In this document: in pieces, positions 15,001 through 27,000 of the stretch | How positions within the stretch are numbered: the first letter of the stretch is position 1 | Layout: the number at the start of each line of letters is the position of its first letter | Assembly (NCBI GenBank): GCA_032622095.1 | Contig: CP136066.1 | Coordinates: forward strand, 195,168,816-195,232,815 | Source: Siphonodentalium dalli | Taxonomy: Eukaryota; Mollusca; Scaphopoda; Gadilida; Siphonodentaliidae | Length of the DNA: 64,000 nt | Direction: 5' to 3' | Notes under the pieces: model-generated | What the model was told of the DNA's origin: nothing | What the model saw: only the letters and a program-made list of their open reading frames with translations | Database searches by the model: none | Program-made: the position numbers and the translations under genes

Positions 15001-18000
15001 TAGCTTCACCAGGCAACCCTGTTCGGTCCGCTGATGTTACAGCCAGCGTTGCAGCACCGGGAAGTCCTGTTCTATCCGCTGATGTTATAACAGGAGTAGC
15101 TACTCCAGGGAGCCCTGTTATGTCCGCTGTTACGGTGTCAGTGACGTCACTGGGCAATACGGTTCCATCCGCTGGCGTTACAATCGGAGTAGCTTCGTCA
15201 GGCAACTCTGTTCGGTCCGCTGATGTTACAGCCGGAGTTGAAGTACCGGGCACTCCTGTTCTATCCGCTGATGTTACAACCGGAGTAGCGTCTCCAGGCA
15301 GCCCTGTTATACCCGCTGTTATGGAGTCAGTAACGTCTCCAGGCAATACTGTTACATCCGCTGTTGTTACAATCGGAGTAGCTTCGCCAGGCAACCCTGT
15401 TCTGTCTGCCGATGTGACTCCCGGAGTTGCAGCACCGGGAAGTCCTGTTCTATCCGCTGATGTTATAAACGGAGTAGCTACTCCAGGCAGCCCTGTTATA
15501 TCCGCTGCTACGGAGTCAGTAACGTCTCTAGGTAATACTGTTCCATCCGATGGTGTTACAATCGGAGTAGCTTCGCCAGGCAACACTGTTCGGTCCGCCG
15601 ATGTTACAGCCGGAGTTGCAGCACCGGGCAGCCCTGTTTTATCCGCTGTTTCTGAGTCAGTAACGTCTCTAGGTAATACTGTTCCATCCGCTGGTGTTAC
15701 AATCGGAGTAGCTTCTACAGACAACCCTGTTCGGTCCGCTGATGTTACAGCCGGGGTTATGGAAACGCGCAGTCCTGTTCTATCCGCTGATGTTACAATC
15801 GGAGTAGATTCAACCGGCAACCCTGTTCGGTCCGCCGATGTTACAGCCGGAGTTGCAGCACCGGGCAGTCCTGTTGTATCCGCTGATGTTACAACCAGAG
15901 TAGCTTCACCAGGCAACCCTGTTCGATCCGGCGATGATACAGCCGGAGTTGCAGTACCGAGTAGTCTTGTTCCATCCCCTGGTGTTACACTCAGGGTAGC
16001 TTCACCAGGCAACCCTGTTCGGTACGCTGGTGTTACAGCCGGGGATACAGCACCGGGAAGTACTGTTCTATCCGCTGATGTAATAACCGGAGTAGCGACT
16101 CCAGACAGCCCTGTTATATCAGCTGTTACGGTGTCAGTAACGTCTCTAGGCAATACTGTTCCATCCGCTGGTGTTACAATCGGAGTAGCTTCGCCAGGCA
16201 ACCATGTTCGGTCCGCCGATGTTACAGCCGGTGTTATGGCAGCGGGCAGTCCTGTTCTATCCGCTAATGTTACAACCGGAGTAGCGTCGCCAGTCAGCGC
16301 TGTTATATTCGTTGTTACGGAGTCAGTAACGTCTCCAGGCAATACTGTTCGATCCGCTGGTGTTACGATCAGAGTAGCGTCGCCAGGAAACCCTGTTCTG
16401 TCCGCTGATGTTACAGCTGGAGTTGCGGAACCGGGCAGTCTTGTTCGATCCGCTGGTGTTACAATCGGAGTAGCTTCGCCAGGCAACCCCGTTCGGTCCG
16501 CTGAAGTTACAGCCAGAGTTGCAGCACCGGGAAGTGCTGTTCTATCGGCTGATGTTACAACCGGAGTTGCGGCAACGGGCAGTCCTGTTCTATCGGCTGA
16601 TGTTAAAACCGGAGTAGCGTCTGCAGGCAGCCCTGTTATATCCGCTGTTACAGAGTCAGTAACGTCTCCCAGCAATACTGTTCCATCCCCTGGTGTTGCA
16701 CTCGGAGTAGCTTCACCAGGCAACCCTGTTCGGTCCGCTGATGTTACAGCCAGCGTTGCAGCACCGGGAAGTCCTGTTCTATCCGCTGATGTTATAACAG
16801 GAGTAGCTACTCCAGGGAGCCCTGTTATGTCCGCTGTTACGGTGTCAGTGACGTCACTGGGCAATACGGTTCCATCCGCTGGCGTTACAATCGGAGTAGC
16901 TTCGTCAGGCAACTCTGTTCGGTCCGCTGATGTTACAGCCGGAGTTGAAATACCGGGCACTCCTGTTCTATGCGCTGATGTTACAACCGGAGTAGCGTCT
17001 CCAGGCAGCCCTGTTATACCCGCTGTTATGGAGTCAGTAACGTCTCCAGGCAATACTGTTACATCCGCTGTTGTTACAATCGGAGTAGCTTCGCCAGGCA
17101 ACCCTGTTCTGTCCGCCGATGTGACTCCCGGAGTTACAGCACCGGGAAGTCCTGTTCTATCCGCTGATGTTATAAACGGAGTAGCTACTCCAGGCAGCCC
17201 TGTTATATCCGCTGCTACGGAGTCAGTAACGTCTCTAGGTAATACTGTTCCATCCGATGGTGTTACAATCGGAGTAGCTTCGCCAGGCAACACTGTTCGG
17301 TCCGCCGATGTTACAGCCGGAGTTGCAGCACCGGGCAGTCCTGTTTTATCCGCTGTTTCTGAGTCAGTAACGTCTCTAGGTAATACTGTTCCATCCGCTG
17401 GTGTTACAATCGGAGTAGCTTCTACAGACAACCCTGTTCGGTCCGCTGATGTTACAGCCGGAGTTATGGAAACGCGCAGTCCTGTTCTATCCGCTGATGT
17501 TACAATCGGAGTAGATTCAACCGGCAACCCTGTTCGGTCCGCCGATGTTACAGCCGGAGTTGCAGCACCGGGCAGTCCTGTTGTATCCGCTGATGTTACA
17601 ACCAGAGTAGCTTCACCAGGCAACCCTGTTCGATCCGGCGATGATACAGCCGGAGTTGCAGTACCGAGTAGTCTTGTTCCATCCCCTGGTGTTACACTCA
17701 GGGTAGCTTCACCAGGCAACCCTGTTCGGTACGCTGGTGTTACAGCCGGGGATACAGCACCGGGAAGTACTGTTCTATCCGCTGATGTAATAACCGGAGT
17801 AGCGACTCCAGACATCCCTGTTATATCAGCTGTTACGGTGTCAGTAACGTCTCTAGGCAATACTGTTCCATCCGCTGGTGTTACAATCGGAGTAGCTTCG
17901 CCAGGCAACCATGTTCGGTCCGCCGATGTTACAGCCGGTGTTATGGCAGCGGGCAGTCCTGTTCTATCCGCTAATGTTACAACCGGAGTAGCGTCGCCAG

Positions 18001-21000
18001 TCAGCGCTGTTATATTCGTTGTTACGGAGTCAGTAACGTCTCCAGGCAATACTGTTACGATCAGAGTAGCGTCGCCAGGAAACCCTGTTCTGTCCGCTGA
18101 TGTTACAGCTGGAGTTGCGGAACCGGGCAGTCTTGTTCGATCCGCTGGTGTTACAATCGGAGTAGCTTCGCCAGGCAACCCCGTTCGGTCCGCTGAAGTT
18201 ACAGCCAGAGTTGCAGCACCGGGAAGTGCTGTTCTATCGGCTGATGTTACAACCGGAGTTGCGGCAACGGGCAGTCCTGTTCTATCGGCTGATGTTAAAA
18301 CCGGAGTAGCGTCTGCAGGCAGCCCTGTTATATCCGCTGTTACGGAGTCAGTAACGTCTCCCAGCAATACCGTTCCATCCCCTGGTGTTGCACTCGGAGT
18401 AGCTTCACCAGGCAACCCTGTCTGGTCCGCTGATGTTACAGCCAGCGTTACAGCTCCGGGAAGTCCTGTTCTATCCGCTGATGTTATAACAGGAGTAGCT
18501 ACTCCAGGGAGCCCTGTTATGTCCGCTGTTACGGTGTCAGTGACGTCACTGGGCAATACGGTTCCATCCGCCGGCGTTACAATCGGAGTAGCTTCGTCAG
18601 GCAACTCTGTTCGGTCCGCTGATGTTACAGCCGGAGTTGCAGTACCGGGCAATCCTGTTCTATCCGCTGATGTTACAACCGGAGTAGCGTCTGCAGGCAG
18701 CCCTGTTATACCCGCTGTTATGGAGTCAGTAACGTCTCCATGCAATACTGTTACATCCGCTGTTGTTACAATCGGAGTAGCTTCGTCAGGAAACCCTGTT
18801 CTGTCCGCCGATGTGACTCCCGGAGTTACAGCACCGGGAAGTCCTGTTCTATCCGCTGATGTTATAAACGGAGTAGCTACTCTAGGCAGCCCTGTTATAT
18901 CCGCTGCTACGTAGTCAGTAACGTCTCTAGGTAATACTGTTCCATCCGATGGTGTTACAATCGGAGTAGCTTCGCCAGGCAACACTGTTCGGTCCGCTGA
19001 TGTTACAGCCGGAGTTGCAGCACCGGGCAGTCCTGTTTTATCCGCTGTTGTTACAACAGGGGTAGCGACTCCAGGCAGCCCTGTTATGTCCACTGTTACG
19101 GTGTCAGTAACGTCTTCAGGCAATACGTTTCCATCCGCTGGTGTTACAATCGGAGTAGCTTCGTCAGGCAACGCTGTTCGGTCCGCTGATGTTACAACCG
19201 GAGTTGCGGCAACGGGCAGTCCTGTTCTATCGGCTGATGTTAAAACCGGAGTAGCGTCTGCAGGCAGCCCTGTTATATCCGCTGTTACGGAGTCAGTAAC
19301 GTCTCCCAGCAATACTGTTCCATCCCCTGGTGTTGCACTCGGAGTAGCTTCACCAGGCAACCCTGTTCGGTCCGCTGATGTTACAGCCAGCGTTGCAGCA
19401 CCGGGAAGTCCTGTTCTATCCGCTGATGTTATAACAGGAGTAGCTACTCCAGGGAGCCCTGTTATGTCCGCTGTTACGGTGTCAGTGACGTCACTGGGCA
19501 ATACGGTTCCATCCGCTGGCGTTACAATCGGAGTAGCTTCGTCAGGCAACTCTGTTCGGTCCGCTGATGTTACAGCCGGAGTTGAAGTACCGGGCACTCC
19601 TGTTCTATCCGCTGATGTTACAACCGGAGTAGCGTCTCCAGGCAGCCCTGTTATACCCGCTGTTATGGAGTCAGTAACGTCTCCAGGCATTACTGTTACA
19701 TCCGCTGTTGTTACAATCGGAGTAGCTTCGCCAGGCAACCCTGTTCTGTCCGCCGATGTGACTCCCGGAGTTACAGCACCGGGAAGTCCTGTTCTATCCG
19801 CTGATGTTATAAACGGAGTAGCTACTCCAGGCAGCCCTGTTATATCCGCTGCTACGGAGTCAGTAACGTCTCTAGGTAATACTGTTCCATCCGATGGTGT
19901 TACAATCGGAGTAGCTTCGCCAGGCAACACTGTTCGGTCCGCCGATGTTACAGCCGGAGTTATGGAAACGCGCAGTCCTGTTCTATCCGCTGATGTTACA
20001 ATCGGAGTAGATTCAACCGGCAACCCTGTTCGGTCCGCCGATGTTACAGCCGGAGTTGCAGCACCGGGCAGTCCTGTTGTATCCGCTGATGTTACAACCA
20101 GAGTAGCTTCACCAGGCAACCCTGTTCGATCCGGCGATGATACAGCCGGAGTTGCAGTACCGAGTAGTCTTGTTCCATCCCCTGGTGTTACACTCAGGGT
20201 AGCTTCACCAGGCAACCCTGTTCGGTACGCTGGTGTTACAGCCGGGGATACAGCACCGGGAAGTACTGTTCTATCCGCTGATGTAATAACCGGAGTAGCG
20301 ACTCCAGACATCCCTGTTATATCAGCTGTTACGGTGTCAGTAACGTCTCTAGGCAATACTGTTCCATCCGCTGGTGTTACAATCGGAGTAGCTTCGCCAG
20401 GCAACCATGTTCGGTCCGCCGATGTTACAGCCGGTGTTATGGCAGCGGGCAGTCCTGTTCTATCCGCTAATGTTACAACTGGAGTAGCGTCGCCAGTCAG
20501 CGCTGTTATATTCGTTGTTACGGAGTCAGTAACGTCTCCAGGCAATACTGTTACTATCAGAGTAGCGTCGCCAGGAAACCCTGTTCTGTCCGCTGATGTT
20601 ACAGCTGGAGTTGCGGATCCGGGCAGTCTTGTTCGATCCGCTGGTGTTACAATCGGAGTAGCTTCGCCAGGCAACCCCGTTCGGTCCGCTGAAGTTACAG
20701 CCAGAGTTGCAGCACCGGGAAGTGCTGTTCTATCGGCTGATGTTACAGCCAGCGTTACAGCACCGGGAAGTCCTGTTCTATCCGCTGATGTTATAACAGG
20801 AGTAGCTACTCCAGGGAGCCCTGTTATGTCCGCTGTTACGGTGTCAGTGACGTCACTGGGCAATACGGTTCCATCCGCCGGCGTTACAATCGGAGTAGCT
20901 TCGTCAGGCAACTCTGTTCGGTCCGCTGATGTTACAGCCGGAGTTGAAGTACCGGGCACTCCTGTTCTATCCGCTGATGTTACAACCGGAGTAGCGTCTC

Positions 21001-24000
21001 CAGGCAGCCCTGTTATACCCGCTGTTATGGAGTCAGTAACGTCTCCAGGCATTACTGTTACATCCGCTGTTGTTACAATCGGAGTAGCTTCGCCAGGCAA
21101 CCCTGTTCTGTCCGCCGATGTGACTCCCGGAGTTACAGCACCGGGAAGTCCTGTTCTATCCGCTGATGTTATAAACGGAGTAGCTACTCCAGGCAGCCCT
21201 GTTATATCCGCTGCTACGGAGTCAGTAACGTCTCTAGGTAATACTGTTCCATCCGATGGTGTTACAATCGGAGTAGCTTCGCCAGGCAACACTGTTCGGT
21301 CCGCCGATGTTACAGCCGGAGTTATGGAAACGCGCAGTCCTGTTCTATCCGCTGATGTTACAATCGGAGTAGATTCAACCGGCAACCCTGTTCGGTCCGC
21401 CGATGTTACAGCCGGAGTTGCAGCACCGGGCAGTCCTGTTGTATCCGCTGATGTTACAACCAGAGTAGCTTCACCAGGCAACCCTGTTCGATCCGGCGAT
21501 GATACAGCCGGAGTTGCAGTACCGAGTAGTCTTGTTCCATCCCCTGGTGTTACACTCAGGGTAGCTTCACCAGGCAACCCTGTTCGGTACGCTGGTGTTA
21601 CAGCCGGGGATACAGCACCGGGAAGTACTGTTCTATCCGCTGATGTAATAACCGGAGTAGCGACTCCAGACATCCCTGTTATATCAGCTGTTACGGTGTC
21701 AGTAACGTCTCTAGGCAATACTGTTCCATCCGCTGGTGTTACAATCGGAGTAGCTTCGCCAGGCAACCATGTTCGGTCCGCCGATGTTACAGCCGGTGTT
21801 ATGGCAGCGGGCAGTCCTGTTCTATCCGCTAATGTTACAACTGGAGTAGCGTCGCCAGTCAGCGCTGTTATATTCGTTGTTACGGAGTCAGTAACGTCTC
21901 CAGGCAATACTGTTACGATCAGAGTAGCGTCGCCAGGAAACCCTGTTCTGTCCGCTGATGTTACAGCTGGAGTTGCGGATCCGGGCAGTCTTGTTCGATC
22001 CGCTGGTGTTACAATCGGAGTAGCTTCGCCAGGCAACCCCGTTCGGTCCGCTGAAGTTACAGCCAGAGTTGCAGCACCGGGAAGTGCTGTTCTATCGGCT
22101 GATGTTACAGCCAGCGTTACAGCACCGGGAAGTCCTGTTCTATCCGCTGATGTTATAACAGGAGTAGCTACTCCAGGGAGCCCTGTTATGTCCGCTGTTA
22201 CGGTGTCAGTGACGTCACTGGGCAATACGGTTCCATCCGCCGGCGTTACAATCGGAGTAGCTTCGTCAGGCAACTCTGTTCGGTCCGCTGATGTTACAGC
22301 CGGAGTTGCAGTACCGGGCAATCCTGTTCTATCCGCTGATGTTACAACCGGAGTAGCGTCTGCAGGCAGCCCTGTTATACCCGCTGTTATGGAGTCAGTA
22401 ACGTCTCCATGCAATACTGTTACATCCGCTGTTGTTACAATCGGAGTAGCTTCGTCAGGAAACCCTGTTCTGTCCGCCGATGTGACTCCCGGAGTTACAG
22501 CACCGGGAAGTCCTGTTCTATCCGCTGATGTTATAAACGGAGTAGCTACTCTAGGCAGCCCTGTTATATCCGCTGCTACGTAGTCAGTAACGTCTCTAGG
22601 TAATACTGTTCCATCCGATGGTGTTACAATCGGAGTAGCTTCGCCAGGCAACACTGTTCGGTCCGCTGATGTTACAGCCGGAGTTGCAGCACCGGGCAGT
22701 CCTGTTTTATCCGCTGTTGTTACAACAGGGGTAGCGACTCCAGGCAGCCCTGTTATGTCCACTGTTACGGTGTCAGTAACGTCTTCAGGCAATACTTTTC
22801 CATCCGCTGGTGTTACAATCGGAGTAGCTTCGTCAGGCAACGCTGTTCGGTCCGCTGATGTTACAGCGGGAGTTGCAGCCCCGGGCAGTCCTGTGCTATC
22901 CGCTGATGTTAAAACCGGAGTAGCGTCTACAGGCAGCCCTGTTATATTCGCTTTTACGGAGTCAGTAACGTCTCCAGGCAATACGTTTCCAACCCCTGGT
23001 GTTACACTCAGAGTATCTTCACCAGGCCACCCTGTTCGGTCCGCTGATGTTACAGCCGGAGTTGCAGCACCGGGCAGTCCTGTTCTATCCGTTGATGTTA
23101 CAACCGGAGCAGCGTCTGCAGGCAGCCCTGTTATATCCGCTGTTACGGAGTCAGTAACGTCTCCCAGCAATACTGTTCCATTCCCTGGTGTTACACTCGG
23201 TGTAGCTTCACCAGGCAACCCTGTTCGGTCCGCTGATGTTACAGCCAGCGTTGCAGCACCGGGAAGTCCTGTTCTATCCGCTGATGTTATAACAGGAGTA
23301 GCTACTCCAGGGATCCATGTTATGTCCGCTGTTACGGTGTCAGTGACGTCACTGGGCAATACGGTTGCATCCGCTGGCGTTACAATCGGAATAGCTTCGT
23401 AAGGCAACCCTGTTCGGTCCGCTGATGTTACAGCCGGAGTTGCAGCACCGGGAAGTCCTGTTGTATCCGCTGATGTTATAAACGGAGTAGCTACTCCAGG
23501 CAGCCCTGTTATATCCGCTGTTACGGAGTCAGTAACGTCTCCAGGCAATACTTTTCCATCCCCTGGTGTTACACTCGGAGTAGCTTCGCCCGGCAACACT
23601 GATCGGTCCGCTGATGTGACAGCCGGAGTTGCAGCACCGGGCAGTCCTGTTCTATCCGCTGATGTCACAACCGGAGTAGCGTCTCCAGGCAGCCCTGTTA
23701 TATCCGCTGTTACGGAGTCAGTAACGTCTCCAGGCAATACTTTTCCATCCCCTGGTGTTACAATCGGAGTATCTTCGCCAGGCAACCCTGTTCGGTCCGC
23801 TGATGTTACAGCCGGAGTAGCAGCACCGGGCATTCCTGTTCTATCCGCTGATGTTACAACCGGAGTAGCGTCTCCAGGCAGCCCTGTTATATCCGCTGTT
23901 ACGGAGTCAGTAACGTCTCCAGGCAACACTGTTCCATCCGCTGGTGTTACAATCGGAGTAGCTTCGCCAGGCAACCCCGTTCGGTCCGCTGAAGTTACAG

Positions 24001-27000
24001 CCAGATTTGCAGCACCGGAAGGTCCTGTTCTATCTGCTGATGTTATAACCAGAATAGGGTCTCCAGTCAGCCCTGTTATATCCGTTGTTACGGAGTTAGT
24101 AACGTCTCCAGGCAATACTGTTCGATCCGCTGGTGTTACGATCGGAGTAGCGTCGCCTGGAAACCCTGTTCTGTCCGCTGATGTTACAGCCGGAGTTGTG
24201 GAACCGGCCATTCTTGTTCGATCCGCTGGTGTTACAATCGGAGTAGCTTCGCCAGGCAACCTCGTTCGGTCCGCTGAAGTTACAGTCAGAGTTGCAGCAC
24301 CGGGAAGCCCTGTTCTATCCGCTGATGTTACAGCCAGAGTAGCGTCTCCAGGCAGCCCTGTTGTATCCACTGCAACGGTGTCAATAACGTCTCTAGGCAT
24401 TACTGTCCCATCCGCTGTTGTTACAATCGGAGTAGCTTCGCCAGGCAACAATGTTCGGTCCGCTGATGTTACAGCCGGAGTTGCGGCAACGGGCAGTCCT
24501 GTTCTATCCGCTGATGTTACAACAGGGGTAGCGACTCCAGGCAGCCCTGTTATGTCCACTGTTACGGTGTCAGTAACGTCTTCAGGCAATACTTTTCCAT
24601 CCGCTGGTGTTACAATCGGAGTAGCTTCGTCAGGCAACGCTGTTCGGTCCGCTGATGTTACAGCGGGAGTTGCAGCCCCGGGCAGTCCTGTGCTATCCGC
24701 TGATGTTAAAACCGGAGTAGCGTCTACAGGCAGCCATGTTATATTCGCTGTTACGGAGTCAGTAACGTCTCCAGGCAATACGTTTCCAACCCCTGGTGTT
24801 ACACTCAGAGTATCTTCACCAGGCCACCCTGTTCGGTCCGCTGATGTTACAGCCGGAGTTGCAGCACCGGGCAGTCCTGTTCTATCCGTTGATGTTACAA
24901 CCTGAGCAGCGTCTCCAGGCAGCACTGTTATATCCGCTGTCACGGAGTCAGTAACGTCCCCAGGCAATACTGTTCGATCCGATTGTGTTACGACCGGAGT
25001 AACGTCGTCAGGAAACCCTGTTCTATCCGCTGATGTTACAATCGGAGATGCGGAACCGGGCAGTCTTGTTCGATCCGCTGGTGTTACCATCGGAGTAGCT
25101 TCGTCAGGCAACCCCGTTCGGTCCGCTGAAGTTACAGCCAGAGTCGCAGCACCGGGAAGTGCTGTTCTATCGGCTGATATTACAGCCGGAGTTGCGGCAA
25201 CGGGCAGTCCTGTTCTATCCACTGATGTTACAACCGGAGTAGCGACTCCAGGCAGCCCTGTTATATCCACTGTTACGGTGTCAGTGACGCCCCTAGGCAA
25301 TAGTATTCCATCCGCTGCTGTTAAAATCGGAGTATCTTCGCCAGGCAACCCTGTTCGGTCCGCTGATGTTACAGCCGGAGCTGTAGCACCGGGAAGTACT
25401 GTTCTAATCGCTGATGTTATAACCGGAGAAGCGACACCAGGCCGCCCTGTTATATCAGCTATTACGGTGTCAGTAACGTATCTAGGCAATACTGTTCCAT
25501 CCGCTGGTGTTACAATCGGAGTCGCATCTCCAGGCAACCCTGTTCGGTCCGCCGATGTTACAGCCGGAGTTATGGCAACGGGCAGTCCTGTTCTATCCGC
25601 TGATGTTACAACCGGAGTAGCGTCTCCAGACAGCCCTGTTATATCCGCTGTTCCGGAGTCAGTAACGTCTCCAAGCAATACTGCTCCATCCGCTGGTGTT
25701 ACAATCGGAGTAGATTCACCAGGCAATCCTGTTCGGTCCGCCAATGTTACAGCCGGAGTTGCAGCACCGGGCCGTCCTGTTCTATCCGCTGATGTTACAA
25801 CCAGAATAGCGTCTCCAGTCAGCCCTGTTATATCCGTTGTTACGGAGTTAGTAACGTCTCCAGGCAATACTGTTCGATCCGCTGGTGTTACGATCGGAGT
25901 AGCGTCGCCTGGAAACCCTGTTCTGTCCGCTGATGTTACAGCCTGAGTTGTGGAACCGGCCAATCTTGTTCGATCCGCTGGTGTTACAATCGGAGTAGCT
26001 TCGCCAGGCAACCTCGTTCGGTCCGCTGAAGTTACAGTCAGAGTTGCAGCACCGGGAAGCCCTGTTCTATCCGCTGATGTTACAGCCAGAGTAGCGTCTC
26101 CAGGCAGTCCTGTTGTATCCACTGCAACGGTGTCAATAACGTCTCTAGGCATTACTGTCCCATCCGCTGTTGTTACAATCGGAATAGCTTCGCCAGGCAA
26201 CACTGTTCGGTCCGCTGATGTTACAGCCGGATTTGCGGCAACGGGCAGTCCTGTTCTATCCGCTGATGTTACAACAGGGGTAGCGACTCCAGGCAGCCCT
26301 GTTATGTCCAATGTTACGGTGTCAGTAAAGTCTTCAGGCAATACTTTTCCATCCGCTGGTGTTACAATCGGAGTAGCTTCGTCAGGCAACGCTGTTCGGT
26401 CCGCTGATGTTACAGCGGGAGTTGCAGCCCCGGGCAGTCCTGTGCTATCCGCTGATGTTAAAACCGGAGTAGCGTCTACAGGCAGCCCTGTTATATTCGC
26501 TGTTACGGAGTCAGTAACGTCTCCAGGCAATACGTTTCCAACCCCTGGTGTTACACTCAGAGTATCTTCACCAGGCCACCCTGTTCGGTCCGCTGATGTT
26601 ACAGCCGGAGTTGCAGCACCGGGCAGTCCTGTTCTATCCGTTGATGTTACAACCGGAGCAGCGTCTCCAGGCAGCCCTGTTATATCCGCTGTCACGGAGT
26701 CAGTAACGTCTCCAGGCAATATTGTTCGATCCGCTTGTGTTACGACCGGAGTAGCGTCGTCAGGAAACCCTGTTCTATCCGCTGATGTTACAATCGGAGA
26801 TGCGGAACCGGGCAGTCTTGTTCGATCCGCTGGTGTTACCATCGGAGTAGCTTCGTCAGGCAACCCCGTTCGGTCCGCTGAAGTTACAGCCAGAGTCGCA
26901 GCACCGGGAAGTGCTGTTCTATCGGCTGATGTTACAGCCGGAGTTGCGGCAACGGGCAGTCCTGTTCTATCCACTGATGTTACAACCGGAGTAGCGACTC

